Shown here: piece after piece, positions 55,072-63,647 of the stretch
Layout of the letters: the number at the start of each line of letters is the position of its first letter
Position numbering within the stretch: the first letter of the stretch is position 1
Origin: JAJPHW01 sp963799065
GTDB taxonomy: Bacteria > Acidobacteriota > Terriglobia > Terriglobales > Acidobacteriaceae
Direction of reading: 5' to 3'
Length of the DNA stretch: 64,000 nucleotides
Assembly: GCA_963799065.1 (NCBI GenBank)
Contig: CAWCVJ010000003.1
Location: forward strand, 1,116,001 to 1,180,000
Translations under genes and position numbers: made by a program
Notes under the pieces: generated by a model
Told to the model about the DNA's origin: nothing
The model's input: the letters and a program-made list of their open reading frames with translations, nothing else
The model's database searches: none

Positions 55072-55779
55072 ATGCGCGAAATGATCATGAGCGAATTGCA
55101 TCAGGCGGTGCTGGAACTGGTTCGAGGCTTCGCCCATTTCCTTCCCCGGTTCATCGTGCTGGTGATCGTTGCGTTTGCAGGATGGATTGTCGCCTACCTG
55201 TTGAAGATGTTTTTGACCAGCATCCTGGGGCTGATTCACTTCGACAAACTGTCGGAGAATGCCGGCGCCTCGCAACTGCTTACTAAAGCGGCACTGCCTC
55301 CGCCGACGGAACTGGCTGGACGATTCGCGTTCTGGGTGGCATGGCTGGGCTTCATCCTGCTCGGCGTGAGCGTCCTCGGAATTGCGGGCTTGCAGGATCA
55401 AGTTGCGAAGTTCTTTCTTTTCCTGCCGCGCCTAGTGGTCGCGTTGTTCATCATGTTCCTCGGTTTGCTGGGCGCGGGTTTTGTCGCGCGCGCCGCATTG
55501 CTGGCTGCGGTGAATGCGAACGCTCCTTCGCCGCGGCTGCTGAGCGCGGCCATTCGATTGGTGATCATTATTTTCTCCGTGTCCATGATGTTTGAAGAGT
55601 TGGGAGTCGCGGAGCAGACCGTCTTAGTCGCCTTTGGAATCGCGTTTGGGGCGGTGATGTTCGGTCTCGCTCTTGCGTTCGGATTCGGAGGGAAAGATCT
55701 GGCGCGGCAATTTCTGGAAGATCGATTTGCACGAGACCCCAGGCGCGAAGAACGAGGGGATGAACTTTCGCCGCTCTAG
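55072..55779 (+). CDS. MscS-like conserved TM-helix protein (mechanosensitive channel related)
   Basis: A 235-residue membrane protein with about five helices. It carries two copies of the conserved TM-helix motif (PF05552): FIVLVIVAFAGWIVAYLLKM and LVVALFIMFLGLLGAGFVAR. Each repeat is followed by a short helix. The C-terminal GLALAFGFGGKDLARQFLED is the pore-helix-like segment shared with MscS relatives. It lacks the MscS cytoplasmic beta domain, so it may be a simplified channel or a channel partner. It starts 6 bp after the glycosyltransferase, in line with a role in osmotic stress. Confidence 0.78.
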   Translation: MREMIMSELHQAVLELVRGFAHFLPRFIVLVIVAFAGWIVAYLLKMFLTSILGLIHFDKLSENAGASQLLTKAALPPPTELAGRFAFWVAWLGFILLGVSVLGIAGLQDQVAKFFLFLPRLVVALFIMFLGLLGAGFVARAALLAAVNANAPSPRLLSAAIRLVIIIFSVSMMFEELGVAEQTVLVAFGIAFGAVMFGLALAFGFGGKDLARQFLEDRFARDPRREERGDELSPL

Positions 55780-55816
55780 CTTTGAGTTGGCCTGACCCAG
55801 GAAGAGATCATTACAA

Positions 55817-57652
55817 ATGTCATTTCCACCGATTGAAAATCACGGAGTGATCGGAAACATGCGCTCCATTGCGCTGGTGAGCATGGACGGATCGATCGAC
55901 TTCCTGTGTTATCCGCGTTTCGATTCTCCTTCGGTGTTCGCCGCCTTGTTGGATGACGAACGCGGCGGCTGCTTCGAAATCCATCCAGAATTGAAAGACC
56001 GAAAAGTGAGGCAGCTTTATTTGCCCGAGACCAACATCCTGCTGACCCGCTTTTTGTCGGATGAGGGCGTGGCCGAATTAACCGACTACATGCCTTTGGG
56101 CGCGAAGCCTTCCGCGACGGGCGCGACTCACCAGCCCAATGAGATTGTTCGGACCGTCACCGTGGTTAAGGGAGCGGCTCGGTTCAAGATGCTCTGCCAG
56201 CCCCGATTTGATTATGGCCGCTGCGGGCATGAGGTTCGGCTCGAAAACAACTCCGCCATCTTTGGTCCGGAAAATAAGGCTTGTCCGCCGATGGCGTTGT
56301 ACTCCACCATCGCTCTGCAACAACAGTCACAGGATGTGGTGGCTGAGTTCAGTCTCAAGGTCGGGGAGAGCGCGACCTTCGTTTTCGGAAGCGTCCGGGA
56401 AGTCGAACAGCCTCCGGAGTTGGAGCGTGTGCACGAACGCTTGCTCGAAACCTCGCGTTTCTGGCGACGTTGGATCGAGAAGTCGATTTACAAAGGCCGC
56501 TGGCGCGAGATGGTCAACCGCTCCGCTTTGATGCTCAAGCTGTTCATCAGTGAGGAACACGGATCGTTGATTGCCTCTCCAACATTTTCCTTGCCAGAGA
56601 AAATTGGCGGGGTGCGCAATTGGGATTATCGCTATGCCTGGTTGCGGGATGGCGCGTTCACAATCTATGCGCTGATCCGGCTTGGCTTTGTAGAAGAGTC
56701 GGAAGCTTTCATTCATTGGCTGGAAGGCCGCCTGCGCGACGACGCCGAACGCGGCCCGCTTCAGGTTGTCTATGGCATCGACGGGGAACAGAAGCTTGAC
56801 GAGTTTAGTCTCGAAAATTTCGAGGGCTACAAAGATTCCAAGCCGGTGCGCATTGGAAACGCAGCGTATGAGCAGCTTCAGCTCGACATTTATGGCGAGG
56901 CGATGGACTCGATTTACCTGTCGAACAAGTATGGCGATGCGATTTCAAACGCGGGCTGGCAAGATGTCCGGCGCATTCTGGAGTGGCTGGGAAAAAATTG
57001 GCAGCGTCCCGACGACGGCATCTGGGAGATTCGTGGCGGGGAGCGCGAGTTTCTGCATTCACGTTTGATGTGCTGGGTCGCCTTCGACAGGGCTCTCCGT
57101 CTAAGCTTGAAACGGTCGCTGGCCGGGCCGCTCGACGAATGGCGGCGCACTCGGGACGCCATCCGCGAGGATATTTTTGCCAACTTCTGGAATGAAGACC
57201 TGAAAACATTCGTGCAATCGAAAGGCTCGTCGGACGTGGACGCTGCGACGCTGCTCATGCCGATGATGCGCTTTATCAGTCCCGTCGATCCTATGTGGCG
57301 GTCGACCATGAAGGCTATTGAGACGCGTCTCGTACAGGACTCATTCGTCTACCGATACGATTCCAATGGCACTCGCATCGACGGATTGCCGGGCGGTGAA
57401 GGGAGCTTTACGGCATGCTCGTTCTGGTATATCGAATGCCTGGCCCGCGCCGGAGAACTGGAAAAAGCGCAACTCCTCTTTGAAAAGATGCTGGGTTATG
57501 CCAATCATCTGGGACTTTATTCGGAGCAATTAGGATTGAGCGGTCAGCATCTCGGAAACTTTCCTCAAGCGCTGACGCACCTCGCACTGATAAGTGCTGC
57601 GACCTATCTGGATCGAGAATTGTCGGGGCCGAAGAATGAGACCTGGCGCTAG
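55817..57652 (+). CDS. GH15 family glucoamylase/trehalase-like enzyme
   Basis: A 611-residue cytoplasmic GH15 enzyme without a signal peptide. The N-terminal beta domain begins IENHGVIGNMRSIALVSMDG and SIDFLCYPRFDSPSVFAALL. The (alpha/alpha)6 domain has GVRNWDYRYAWLRDGAF, KPVRIGNAAYEQLQLDIYGE, GEGSFTACSFWYIE and GQHLGNFPQALTHLAL. Family members of this layout are glucoamylases, dextranases or, in some bacteria, trehalases. Position at the end of the trehalose operon makes a trehalase or maltodextrin-hydrolase role plausible; the sequence alone cannot decide. It is 37 bp after the TM-helix gene and nearly touches the convergent next gene. Confidence 0.85.
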   Translation: MSFPPIENHGVIGNMRSIALVSMDGSIDFLCYPRFDSPSVFAALLDDERGGCFEIHPELKDRKVRQLYLPETNILLTRFLSDEGVAELTDYMPLGAKPSATGATHQPNEIVRTVTVVKGAARFKMLCQPRFDYGRCGHEVRLENNSAIFGPENKACPPMALYSTIALQQQSQDVVAEFSLKVGESATFVFGSVREVEQPPELERVHERLLETSRFWRRWIEKSIYKGRWREMVNRSALMLKLFISEEHGSLIASPTFSLPEKIGGVRNWDYRYAWLRDGAFTIYALIRLGFVEESEAFIHWLEGRLRDDAERGPLQVVYGIDGEQKLDEFSLENFEGYKDSKPVRIGNAAYEQLQLDIYGEAMDSIYLSNKYGDAISNAGWQDVRRILEWLGKNWQRPDDGIWEIRGGEREFLHSRLMCWVAFDRALRLSLKRSLAGPLDEWRRTRDAIREDIFANFWNEDLKTFVQSKGSSDVDAATLLMPMMRFISPVDPMWRSTMKAIETRLVQDSFVYRYDSNGTRIDGLPGGEGSFTACSFWYIECLARAGELEKAQLLFEKMLGYANHLGLYSEQLGLSGQHLGNFPQALTHLALISAATYLDRELSGPKNETWR

Positions 57653-57653
57653 G

Positions 57654-58490
57654 TCATTGAAGTTTTGCGGCCAGTCCAGCCGGTGGGCTTAACGTCACGA
57701 CAGCCGAGTAATTGGCTTCGTCGAGATACTCGGTAATGGTTGCGCCGTTGGCGGTTGGAAGCGCGTCGATTTGCACCTGGAATCCTACGGCGCTGCCCCA
57801 TCCGCTGGGCAGCGCGCTTGCTCCGTAAACCAGATTTAAGGTGTGCACAACTCCATCGACGATCAGCGTGTCATAGTACTCGCAGGGTTCTCCACTGCAT
57901 TGGTTGGTGTCGCCCTTCACGCGGTGGACCGTCTCTTCGATGCGATGCCACACGCCGTAACTCAATGCACAGGGCACGTTCGTTGCGACCCAATGCAAGT
58001 GCTGCTGGTCGAAGACATCCCACACGCCGCTGGTTTGATTGCACTGCGATCCCCACATGAATTCGGTGTGTTGCGAGAGTGAAAAATCGAATTGATCGTA
58101 TTCAAACTGGCCCGCTTTGTCGCCGTTGTCGGCGATGTAAACTTCGAGGTCAAAGGAAGAGATCAAGATGTCGTCCTGCGCGCCGGCGATATAGGTCCAG
58201 AGCACGTTGGTACCGTCTGGTTGGGATGGTGCAGTGACGGAAAATTTCATGCTTTCGCCATCGAGCGAAGGAGAGGCGTTGTCGATGGTGTGGGAGGTCG
58301 TGGTTGGGCCGGCAGGGTTTCCGCCGGGATCGCAGGCGGGCGCGGCGCACACCGGTTCCCAGCCGACAGGGGGATAGACTCCCGGTGCCTGATCGTCCGT
58401 ATTGTTCTGGAAGACTTGCGCGAATGCCGCGCCGGTGAGCAGTACTGCCACGGACACAAGCCTCGAAATATGCACTGCAGTTTGCTGCAT
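57654..58490 (-). CDS. Secreted protein with an uncharacterised C-terminal domain (shared with 62287-63579)
   Basis: A 278-residue exported protein with a signal peptide ending near GAAFAQ. I do not recognise the family. The mature protein is beta-rich. It contains FEYDQFDFS, EFMWGSQCNQT, WDVFDQQHLHWVATNVPC, LIVDGVVHTLNLVYG and TEYLDEANYSA. The same ordered motifs recur in the C-terminal part of the protein at 62287-63579, so the two share a domain of about 180 residues, probably lectin- or jelly-roll-like (inference). Four or more cysteines suggest disulfides. It is convergent with the GH15 gene, with a one-base gap. Confidence 0.7.
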   Translation of the reverse strand: MQQTAVHISRLVSVAVLLTGAAFAQVFQNNTDDQAPGVYPPVGWEPVCAAPACDPGGNPAGPTTTSHTIDNASPSLDGESMKFSVTAPSQPDGTNVLWTYIAGAQDDILISSFDLEVYIADNGDKAGQFEYDQFDFSLSQHTEFMWGSQCNQTSGVWDVFDQQHLHWVATNVPCALSYGVWHRIEETVHRVKGDTNQCSGEPCEYYDTLIVDGVVHTLNLVYGASALPSGWGSAVGFQVQIDALPTANGATITEYLDEANYSAVVTLSPPAGLAAKLQ

Positions 58491-58683
58491 TAATGCTGAG
58501 CCTGGATGGAGAAATAGTGGGAGAGGAGCTGATCTCGTACTTACTTCTTATCCGGAACAGGCGCAGCCGGGCGAGATTACGTTGGGACGATCACCAAAGC
58601 GTGGCCGGGTGAAATACCTTGGACACGTGTGATTGCCGAGGCTGTGGGGAAGGAGCTGGGCCCGCAGTTATTGCGAGGATCTA

Positions 58684-59592
58684 TTAATTCGCGGAAGTGG
58701 AAGTGATTGCGGTAGCGGTATACTGCGTGCCATCAAAAGCAGCATTGACCGTGACCGCGGTCCCCTCACGGACGTCGGATTGTATCGGCGTCTTATTGGG
58801 GTCGAATGATACTACGTAGCGTTGCTGGTCGCGCGGATCTAAGACTCCCATTCGTCCTGAATGCAGGTCGAGAAAAGTAATTTCTCCAGTGAAGACGAAC
58901 GAATTGCCAGGCGTCGCCAATATGACGATTCGCGATGCCGTCGCCTTGCCGCTGTCGGTGTGAAAGGCAACAGAAACCAGTGTGCCGGGAACGAGATCGG
59001 CGATTGAACGCCCCGTTTCCTGTCCCTTACTGCTGACTGGAATGTCAGGGCTCAGATGCAGTCGGATGGGGCTGGCGGAGATTTCATCGCGGACAGAAAG
59101 CTCATTCTTGGTTCTGTCAAATCCGATAACCTGGCCGTGACAATCGCCTTCCGGGCCCTCGGACAACATATGGACGCTGCGCGCGAATACGTTCGCTCCG
59201 TCCAGGATGGTTTCCACGGAGACGTGGTCGCCATCATGCAGGTCGCGCACGGAGGATTTTTGGCCGTCGCGATAAATCTCGGTTCGTGCATCAAAGAGTA
59301 CTCGCATATCGCGTCCGCCAAACACTCGAACGGTGATCGAGTCGCGAACATGGTCCACATTGCGAATCGAACCGCCTACTGAAGTCGCGCGACCTTTGGG
59401 TAGGGCAGGCACATTGGGCAAAGACTTGACCGGAGTGGTTCCCATCGTCGATTCGATGTTGGCGCTCCCCGCGCCCGATGAGGGTTCGGTCGATGGGGCA
59501 AGAGCGGCCGACACGGGATTAGATTGCGCAAAACCGTACTGGCAGGCGATCAATACCACGCAAACCCGGCAGATGTGCTTGGAAGGAATCAT
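58684..59592 (-). CDS. Secreted DUF5666-like (repeated OB-fold-type) protein
   Basis: A 302-residue exported protein. A signal peptide ends near QYGFAQ and a low-complexity Ser/Ala/Pro region follows (about 24-70). Then come three similar beta-barrel segments: GGSIRNVDHVRDSITVRVFG, HGQVIGFDRTKNELSVRD and FTGEITFLDLHSGRMGVLD. Each continues into a strand pattern like DGDHVSVETILDG. This is the layout of DUF5666/NfeD-like OB repeats common in secreted Acidobacteriota proteins. No function is known. It is divergent from the TPR gene, with 133 bp between the starts. Confidence 0.65.
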   Translation of the reverse strand: MIPSKHICRVCVVLIACQYGFAQSNPVSAALAPSTEPSSGAGSANIESTMGTTPVKSLPNVPALPKGRATSVGGSIRNVDHVRDSITVRVFGGRDMRVLFDARTEIYRDGQKSSVRDLHDGDHVSVETILDGANVFARSVHMLSEGPEGDCHGQVIGFDRTKNELSVRDEISASPIRLHLSPDIPVSSKGQETGRSIADLVPGTLVSVAFHTDSGKATASRIVILATPGNSFVFTGEITFLDLHSGRMGVLDPRDQQRYVVSFDPNKTPIQSDVREGTAVTVNAAFDGTQYTATAITSTSAN

Positions 59593-59725
59593 TTAGGCCT
59601 GTGTAGGATGCCCGAGCGCGAGAAAGTGTGGTCTGGGTTGCCCTAAAATCCGACCAGAAATTGCCCTGCTCTGCCAACATTTGCCGAGTTTCCGCATCCA
59701 ACGTAAGCGGAAACCACGGTCTATT

Positions 59726-60907
59726 ATGCAACGAAAGAGGTTGGCAGCGGCGGCATTCATTGCGGCAGTGACCTGCCTGTCGCCGTCGCTCGTCGTCACG
59801 GAGGCGTCCGACTTTAAATCGGCGAATATCAAGATCACAATCCCGAAGCGTACCAAGCCTACGGCCGTGCAACTGCTGAATCGTGAGGGCGTGGAAGCGG
59901 TGCGAAACCGCGATTATGACCGCGCCGCCACGTTCTTCTATAAGGCGTACCTCTTCGACGCCAGCGATCCCTTCACGCTATTCAACCTGGGCTACATTTC
60001 CGAAACGCAAGGCGACCTGGAGCGAGCCAAGAAGTTCTACGATCTGGCGTCGGAGCAGGCTAACGATGCAGCGATTGACCGTTCGAGCTCGAAGAGCCTG
60101 GAGAAAAAGCCGATGAAGGACGCTTTCGGTGGACTGCAAGACTCGGCGATGCTGGTCAATCGCGGCAATATCGCCGCGATTCGATTGTTCTCGGAAGGAC
60201 AAGCGCCAGAAGCGGAAAGTGTGCTGCGGGAGAATTTAGAAGCGGCTCCGAACAATCCTTTTACGCTCAACAATCTTGGAGTGGCCAAGGAGCAAGAAGG
60301 AGACTTCGATTCGGCGGTGAAATATTACTCCGAAGCGGCCGCGACTCAATCTCAAGACAAAGCCACGATCACTTTGAAAAACCAGGAGCGTGGCACTGCG
60401 ATCAGCCAGCTGGCGGCAGAGAGCGCCCGTCGCGTGAGCCGCCGCCTACAATCGGCGAAAGATCCAGCCGCACAGGCGGCGCTACTGAATACGCGGGGAG
60501 TTCTGGCTGCGAATCGCAACGATCCCGAGACCGCGAAGCGGGATTTCTTGAAGGCGTATGCCTTGGATCCGTACAGCGCATTTTCCCTGAATAATGCCGG
60601 GTATGTGTCGGAAATGAGTGGCGATCTCGAGACCGCCGATTTCTTTTATCAAAAGGCGAAATTGGCACCGGACGCAAATGCACCCGTGGGCATTGCTACG
60701 CAGCGCAACTCTGAAGGGACGCCGCTTATCGCGGTCGCGGAGGCCAGCAATCAAAAAGTGGATTCCCGGCTTGCGACGGCGGACGAAGTGCGCCGGAGGC
60801 ATCCCGGTCCGATCGAGCTCAAGCATAGGGATAACACGCCCGTACCCGAGCCCCCGGCACAACAAGCTCCAGCGCAGCCCCTTCAGGGCGAAGCACGGCC
60901 CCAATGA
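59726..60907 (+). CDS. Exported TPR-repeat protein
   Basis: About 393 residues from the ATG at 59726, which gives a clean signal peptide (MQRKRLAAAAFIAAVTCLSP). At least three blocks of tetratricopeptide repeats are visible: RNRDYDRAATFFYKAYLFD, DPFTLFNLGYISETQGDLE, PFTLNNLGVAKEQEGDFDSA and AFSLNNAGYVSEMSGDLETA. A Pro/Gln-rich tail closes it. TPR proteins are scaffolds; the partner is unknown. It overlaps the nucleotidyltransferase gene by 4 bp (ATGA), so both are made together and may serve one surface-polysaccharide or secretion process. Confidence 0.8.
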   Translation: MQRKRLAAAAFIAAVTCLSPSLVVTEASDFKSANIKITIPKRTKPTAVQLLNREGVEAVRNRDYDRAATFFYKAYLFDASDPFTLFNLGYISETQGDLERAKKFYDLASEQANDAAIDRSSSKSLEKKPMKDAFGGLQDSAMLVNRGNIAAIRLFSEGQAPEAESVLRENLEAAPNNPFTLNNLGVAKEQEGDFDSAVKYYSEAAATQSQDKATITLKNQERGTAISQLAAESARRVSRRLQSAKDPAAQAALLNTRGVLAANRNDPETAKRDFLKAYALDPYSAFSLNNAGYVSEMSGDLETADFFYQKAKLAPDANAPVGIATQRNSEGTPLIAVAEASNQKVDSRLATADEVRRRHPGPIELKHRDNTPVPEPPAQQAPAQPLQGEARPQ

Positions 60908-61986
60908 ACGCAGGTTTCTATAATCCGGTCGCATTCGATGCGTTATCGCGACTTGTGCTGAGTGAAGGCAGGCGCCGCGCGAAGGACCGCGAAATCCTTC
61001 GACTCAGCGAGAGCGATCTCGAGAGCATGCTGGCTCTGGGGAACTCGCACCATGTCGTGATTCGCGCCATGCGGGTGTTTGCGCGAATGGCGGAAGAAGA
61101 TGGGTTTCCTGAGAAAGCGGTGTGGGCGAACACCGCGATACAGAACGAGCTTCGCAGAATCGAAGTGGCAACCTCGCACTTAAACCACGTCTGCACCGCG
61201 TTGGAAGCGGCCGGTTGTGACGTCACCGTGATCAAGTCACTCGATCACTGGCCCGATTTGGGGAGCGATTTGGATCTCTATACCAATGCCGCTCCCGAAA
61301 AAGTCATCCGACTGATGCAGCAGGGTTTTTCGGCGGAAGTCGCGTACCGAAGTTGGGGAGATCGCCTGGCCAAGAAGTGGAACTTCATCCTTCCTGGACT
61401 ACCCGAAGCGGTGGAGATTCACATGGGTCGCCTCGGCCAAACCGGGGAGCAGGTCGGGATCGCCAGCATGATCACGGCCCGCGCGCGCCAGGTGAATCTT
61501 GCAGGCGCCACCTTTCAGGTTCCGTCGGCAGAGGACCGCTTGATGATCTGCACTCTCCAGAGGATGTACCGCCATTTCTATGCTCGCCTCTGCGACATCC
61601 TCGACACTGCGAGGCTGCTGGAGTCCGAACCGGTGAACTACGAGTCGCTGTTCAACGCGGCTAACAGTGCCGGCATTTGGGAGGGTGTCGCCACTTTCCT
61701 GACGATCGTTTCGGATTACGTGAAATTCTATCGCGGACGCGAGCTGGCTTTGCCTGCAATGGTGACGGAATCGGCGCGATTTGGCGGACGTCAGGTCAAT
61801 TTTGGACGCGGCTTCCTGCGGATCCCCATCTTGCCTCATTCGGCGAAGCTGTACGTATCTCAGTGGACAACACTCCTCCTACGCGGTGAATTGAAGAGCA
61901 CTGCCCGCCTCGGGTTGTTGCCGTGCCTCGCGACCGCTGCCGCAGTCGGCTATAAAATTACGGGCAGCGATAAAGGTATTTGGTAG
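60904..61986 (+). CDS. PF14907-type nucleotidyltransferase family protein
   Basis: A 360-residue cytoplasmic protein. The nucleotidyltransferase-like core is AAGCDVTVIKSLDHWPDLGS followed by DLDLYTNA, with the paired aspartates of the polymerase-beta fold. VEIHMGRLG follows, with a helical C-terminal half (RLMICTLQRMYRHFYARLCD). This is the NTP_transf_5 (PF14907) family, often found near capsule, exopolysaccharide or PqqD/peptide-modification genes. The acceptor is unknown. It is coupled to the TPR gene by an ATGA overlap, and a thymidylate-kinase-like gene lies at the right edge. Confidence 0.75.
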   Translation: MNAGFYNPVAFDALSRLVLSEGRRRAKDREILRLSESDLESMLALGNSHHVVIRAMRVFARMAEEDGFPEKAVWANTAIQNELRRIEVATSHLNHVCTALEAAGCDVTVIKSLDHWPDLGSDLDLYTNAAPEKVIRLMQQGFSAEVAYRSWGDRLAKKWNFILPGLPEAVEIHMGRLGQTGEQVGIASMITARARQVNLAGATFQVPSAEDRLMICTLQRMYRHFYARLCDILDTARLLESEPVNYESLFNAANSAGIWEGVATFLTIVSDYVKFYRGRELALPAMVTESARFGGRQVNFGRGFLRIPILPHSAKLYVSQWTTLLLRGELKSTARLGLLPCLATAAAVGYKITGSDKGIW

Positions 61987-62286
61987 GCCTGGCGGCGCTT
62001 TCGAGCAGCCAGGATTATTTCTCCTCTCACTCTTAGTCCCAATCCATTCCTTTTGCGTTTTTACCTTGGGCGTTGGTTCTCGTTTCCGAGCCGATGCACA
62101 ACCGATTAGCAATCTAGGGTTTTCCCTGATTGCTCTGGGGAAAACCCTGTATTACCTTTCGTGAACAGCGGAAATCCCGTTGAGATTCCAGAACGCGGCT
62201 GCGAATAGTTTTTTTCTGCGCAGCCCAGAGAATTTCATGATCGTTTTCGCGCAACCATTTCACCCATCGCCGGGGGGTTTTTTGCA
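61987..62286. other. 300 bp intergenic region with a strong inverted repeat
   Basis: No coding sequence is convincing here. The main structure is the perfect inverted repeat at 62116-62148, described separately. A G-rich run followed by T6 (about 62273-62280) lies directly before the ATG of the next gene and could hide or replace a ribosome site. Confidence 0.4.
62116..62148. promoter_or_regulatory. Perfect 11 bp inverted repeat, possible operator or attenuator hairpin
   Basis: AGGGTTTTCCC (62116-62126) and GGGAAAACCCT (62138-62148) are exact reverse complements separated by 11 bp. Each arm is itself nearly symmetric. The distance of one helical turn between arms suits a dimeric regulator. 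It lies 139 bp upstream of the secreted-protein gene at 62287. No T-tract follows, so a terminator is unlikely. Confidence 0.5.
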
Positions 62287-63579
62287 ATGAAAAGATACAG
62301 TATCGTTCTCGCAATCGCAGTTCTGACCACGTCGGCCTTCGCCGGGGTTAAGGTCATCACGCCTACGAACGGCGCGACGGTCGGCTCACCTGTCCACTAC
62401 TCCGCCACCGCCAAGACTAGCTCCTGCAACAAGGGTGTGGCGTCGATGGGGCTTTACGTGAACAATTCGCTGGTCTATGTGGTGAATGGGGCCAGTTTGA
62501 CCACCGATTGGCCGCTGAGTCCGGGCAAGTACAACACCGTTGTCGAGGAGTGGGATTACTGTGGTGGCGCCAGCTATACTCCGATTGCGATTACGGTTAC
62601 GAATCAAACCGGCGTTTGGGTGACTTCTCCGGCCAACAACAGTTCCATCGGCTCGCCGGTTAACTATGTCGCGACTGCGACAACGGGCTCGTGCGCAAAG
62701 GGTATCGCCTCGATGGGCGTATACATCAATAATGTGCTTTCTTACGTGACCAATGGAGCCAGCTTAAATACTAACCTCGACTTCACTCCTGGGACTTACA
62801 ACACCGTGGTCGAAGAGTGGGACTACTGCGGAGGCGCGGCCTATACCCCGGTGAAAATCACTGTGACGGGCAGCAGCGACCCAACCCTTTACAATCTGCA
62901 AGCGAGCGGAGGCTGGTTCGGGTACGGTGAGCTGCCGCCGAACTACGATACCTGCACTGAATGCGGGCCCGGGGTGACGTGGTCGATGCAGCAACATATC
63001 CAGAATCCATCTTTAAGCGGCAATTCGACCCAGTTCAATATTGGCGGGAACCAACCCTACGCCGACGTGCTGTTCACGAACGCATTGATTGGACAAAATT
63101 CTTCGCAAGGCCTGCCCGACAACAATCACACGTTGGTTCCGAGCCTCTACAACTTCACTTACGATGCATACTTTTATGGCACCAATCTGTCGAAGTCGCA
63201 AGTGATGGAATTCGATATCAGCATGTATTTCGATGGCAACAGCCTGATTTGGGGAAATCAATGCCGAATCGCCGGAGGGAATGAATGGGACATTTGGGAT
63301 AACGTCAATTCTCACTGGGTTCCCACCGGATATTCCTGCTACCCCATCAGCAACGGTTGGAATCATGTGACGATCCAAGCTCAAAGAGAATCGGACAACT
63401 GGCTCTTGTTCCAGTCGATCACGCTGAACGGGGTGACAAACACCATTAACCAGTATTATGCTCCTGGGAGGGCCCCCAAGAGCTGGTGGGGAATTACAGT
63501 CAACTATCAGATGGACGGCAACTACGAGCAATCCGCCTACACCACCTACCTGGACAACTTCAGCTTCTCTTACTGGTAG
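62287..63579 (+). CDS. Secreted protein with two Ig-like repeats and an uncharacterised C-terminal domain
   Basis: A 430-residue exported protein with a signal peptide ending near TTSAFA. Two tandem repeats of about 88 residues follow, both with ITP/TSPxNxxxxGSPVxY, a cysteine in SSCNKGVASMGLYVNN or SCAKGIASMGVYINN, and YNTVVEEWDYCGGA(S/A)YTP. Each probably forms an Ig-like sandwich with one disulfide. The C-terminal 220 residues contain MEFDISMYFDG, LIWGNQC, EWDIWDNVNSHWVPTGYSC, ITLNGVTNTINQYY and TTYLDNFSFSYW. They match in order the motifs of the protein at 57654-58490. Adhesion or glycan binding is an inference. Confidence 0.75.
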   Translation: MKRYSIVLAIAVLTTSAFAGVKVITPTNGATVGSPVHYSATAKTSSCNKGVASMGLYVNNSLVYVVNGASLTTDWPLSPGKYNTVVEEWDYCGGASYTPIAITVTNQTGVWVTSPANNSSIGSPVNYVATATTGSCAKGIASMGVYINNVLSYVTNGASLNTNLDFTPGTYNTVVEEWDYCGGAAYTPVKITVTGSSDPTLYNLQASGGWFGYGELPPNYDTCTECGPGVTWSMQQHIQNPSLSGNSTQFNIGGNQPYADVLFTNALIGQNSSQGLPDNNHTLVPSLYNFTYDAYFYGTNLSKSQVMEFDISMYFDGNSLIWGNQCRIAGGNEWDIWDNVNSHWVPTGYSCYPISNGWNHVTIQAQRESDNWLLFQSITLNGVTNTINQYYAPGRAPKSWWGITVNYQMDGNYEQSAYTTYLDNFSFSYW

Positions 63580-63647
63580 AGCTGGGGCTTGTAAAGGATG
63601 AGCCCGTGGAAGTCTATACTGGCCGGACGGAAGTTAGCGGGCCGAAG

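Noticed and set aside
62287..62870. Tandem repeats inside the secreted-protein gene considered as a DNA repeat or CRISPR-like array
   Set aside because: The similarity is at the protein level (two Ig-like domains of about 88 residues) and is explained by domain duplication.
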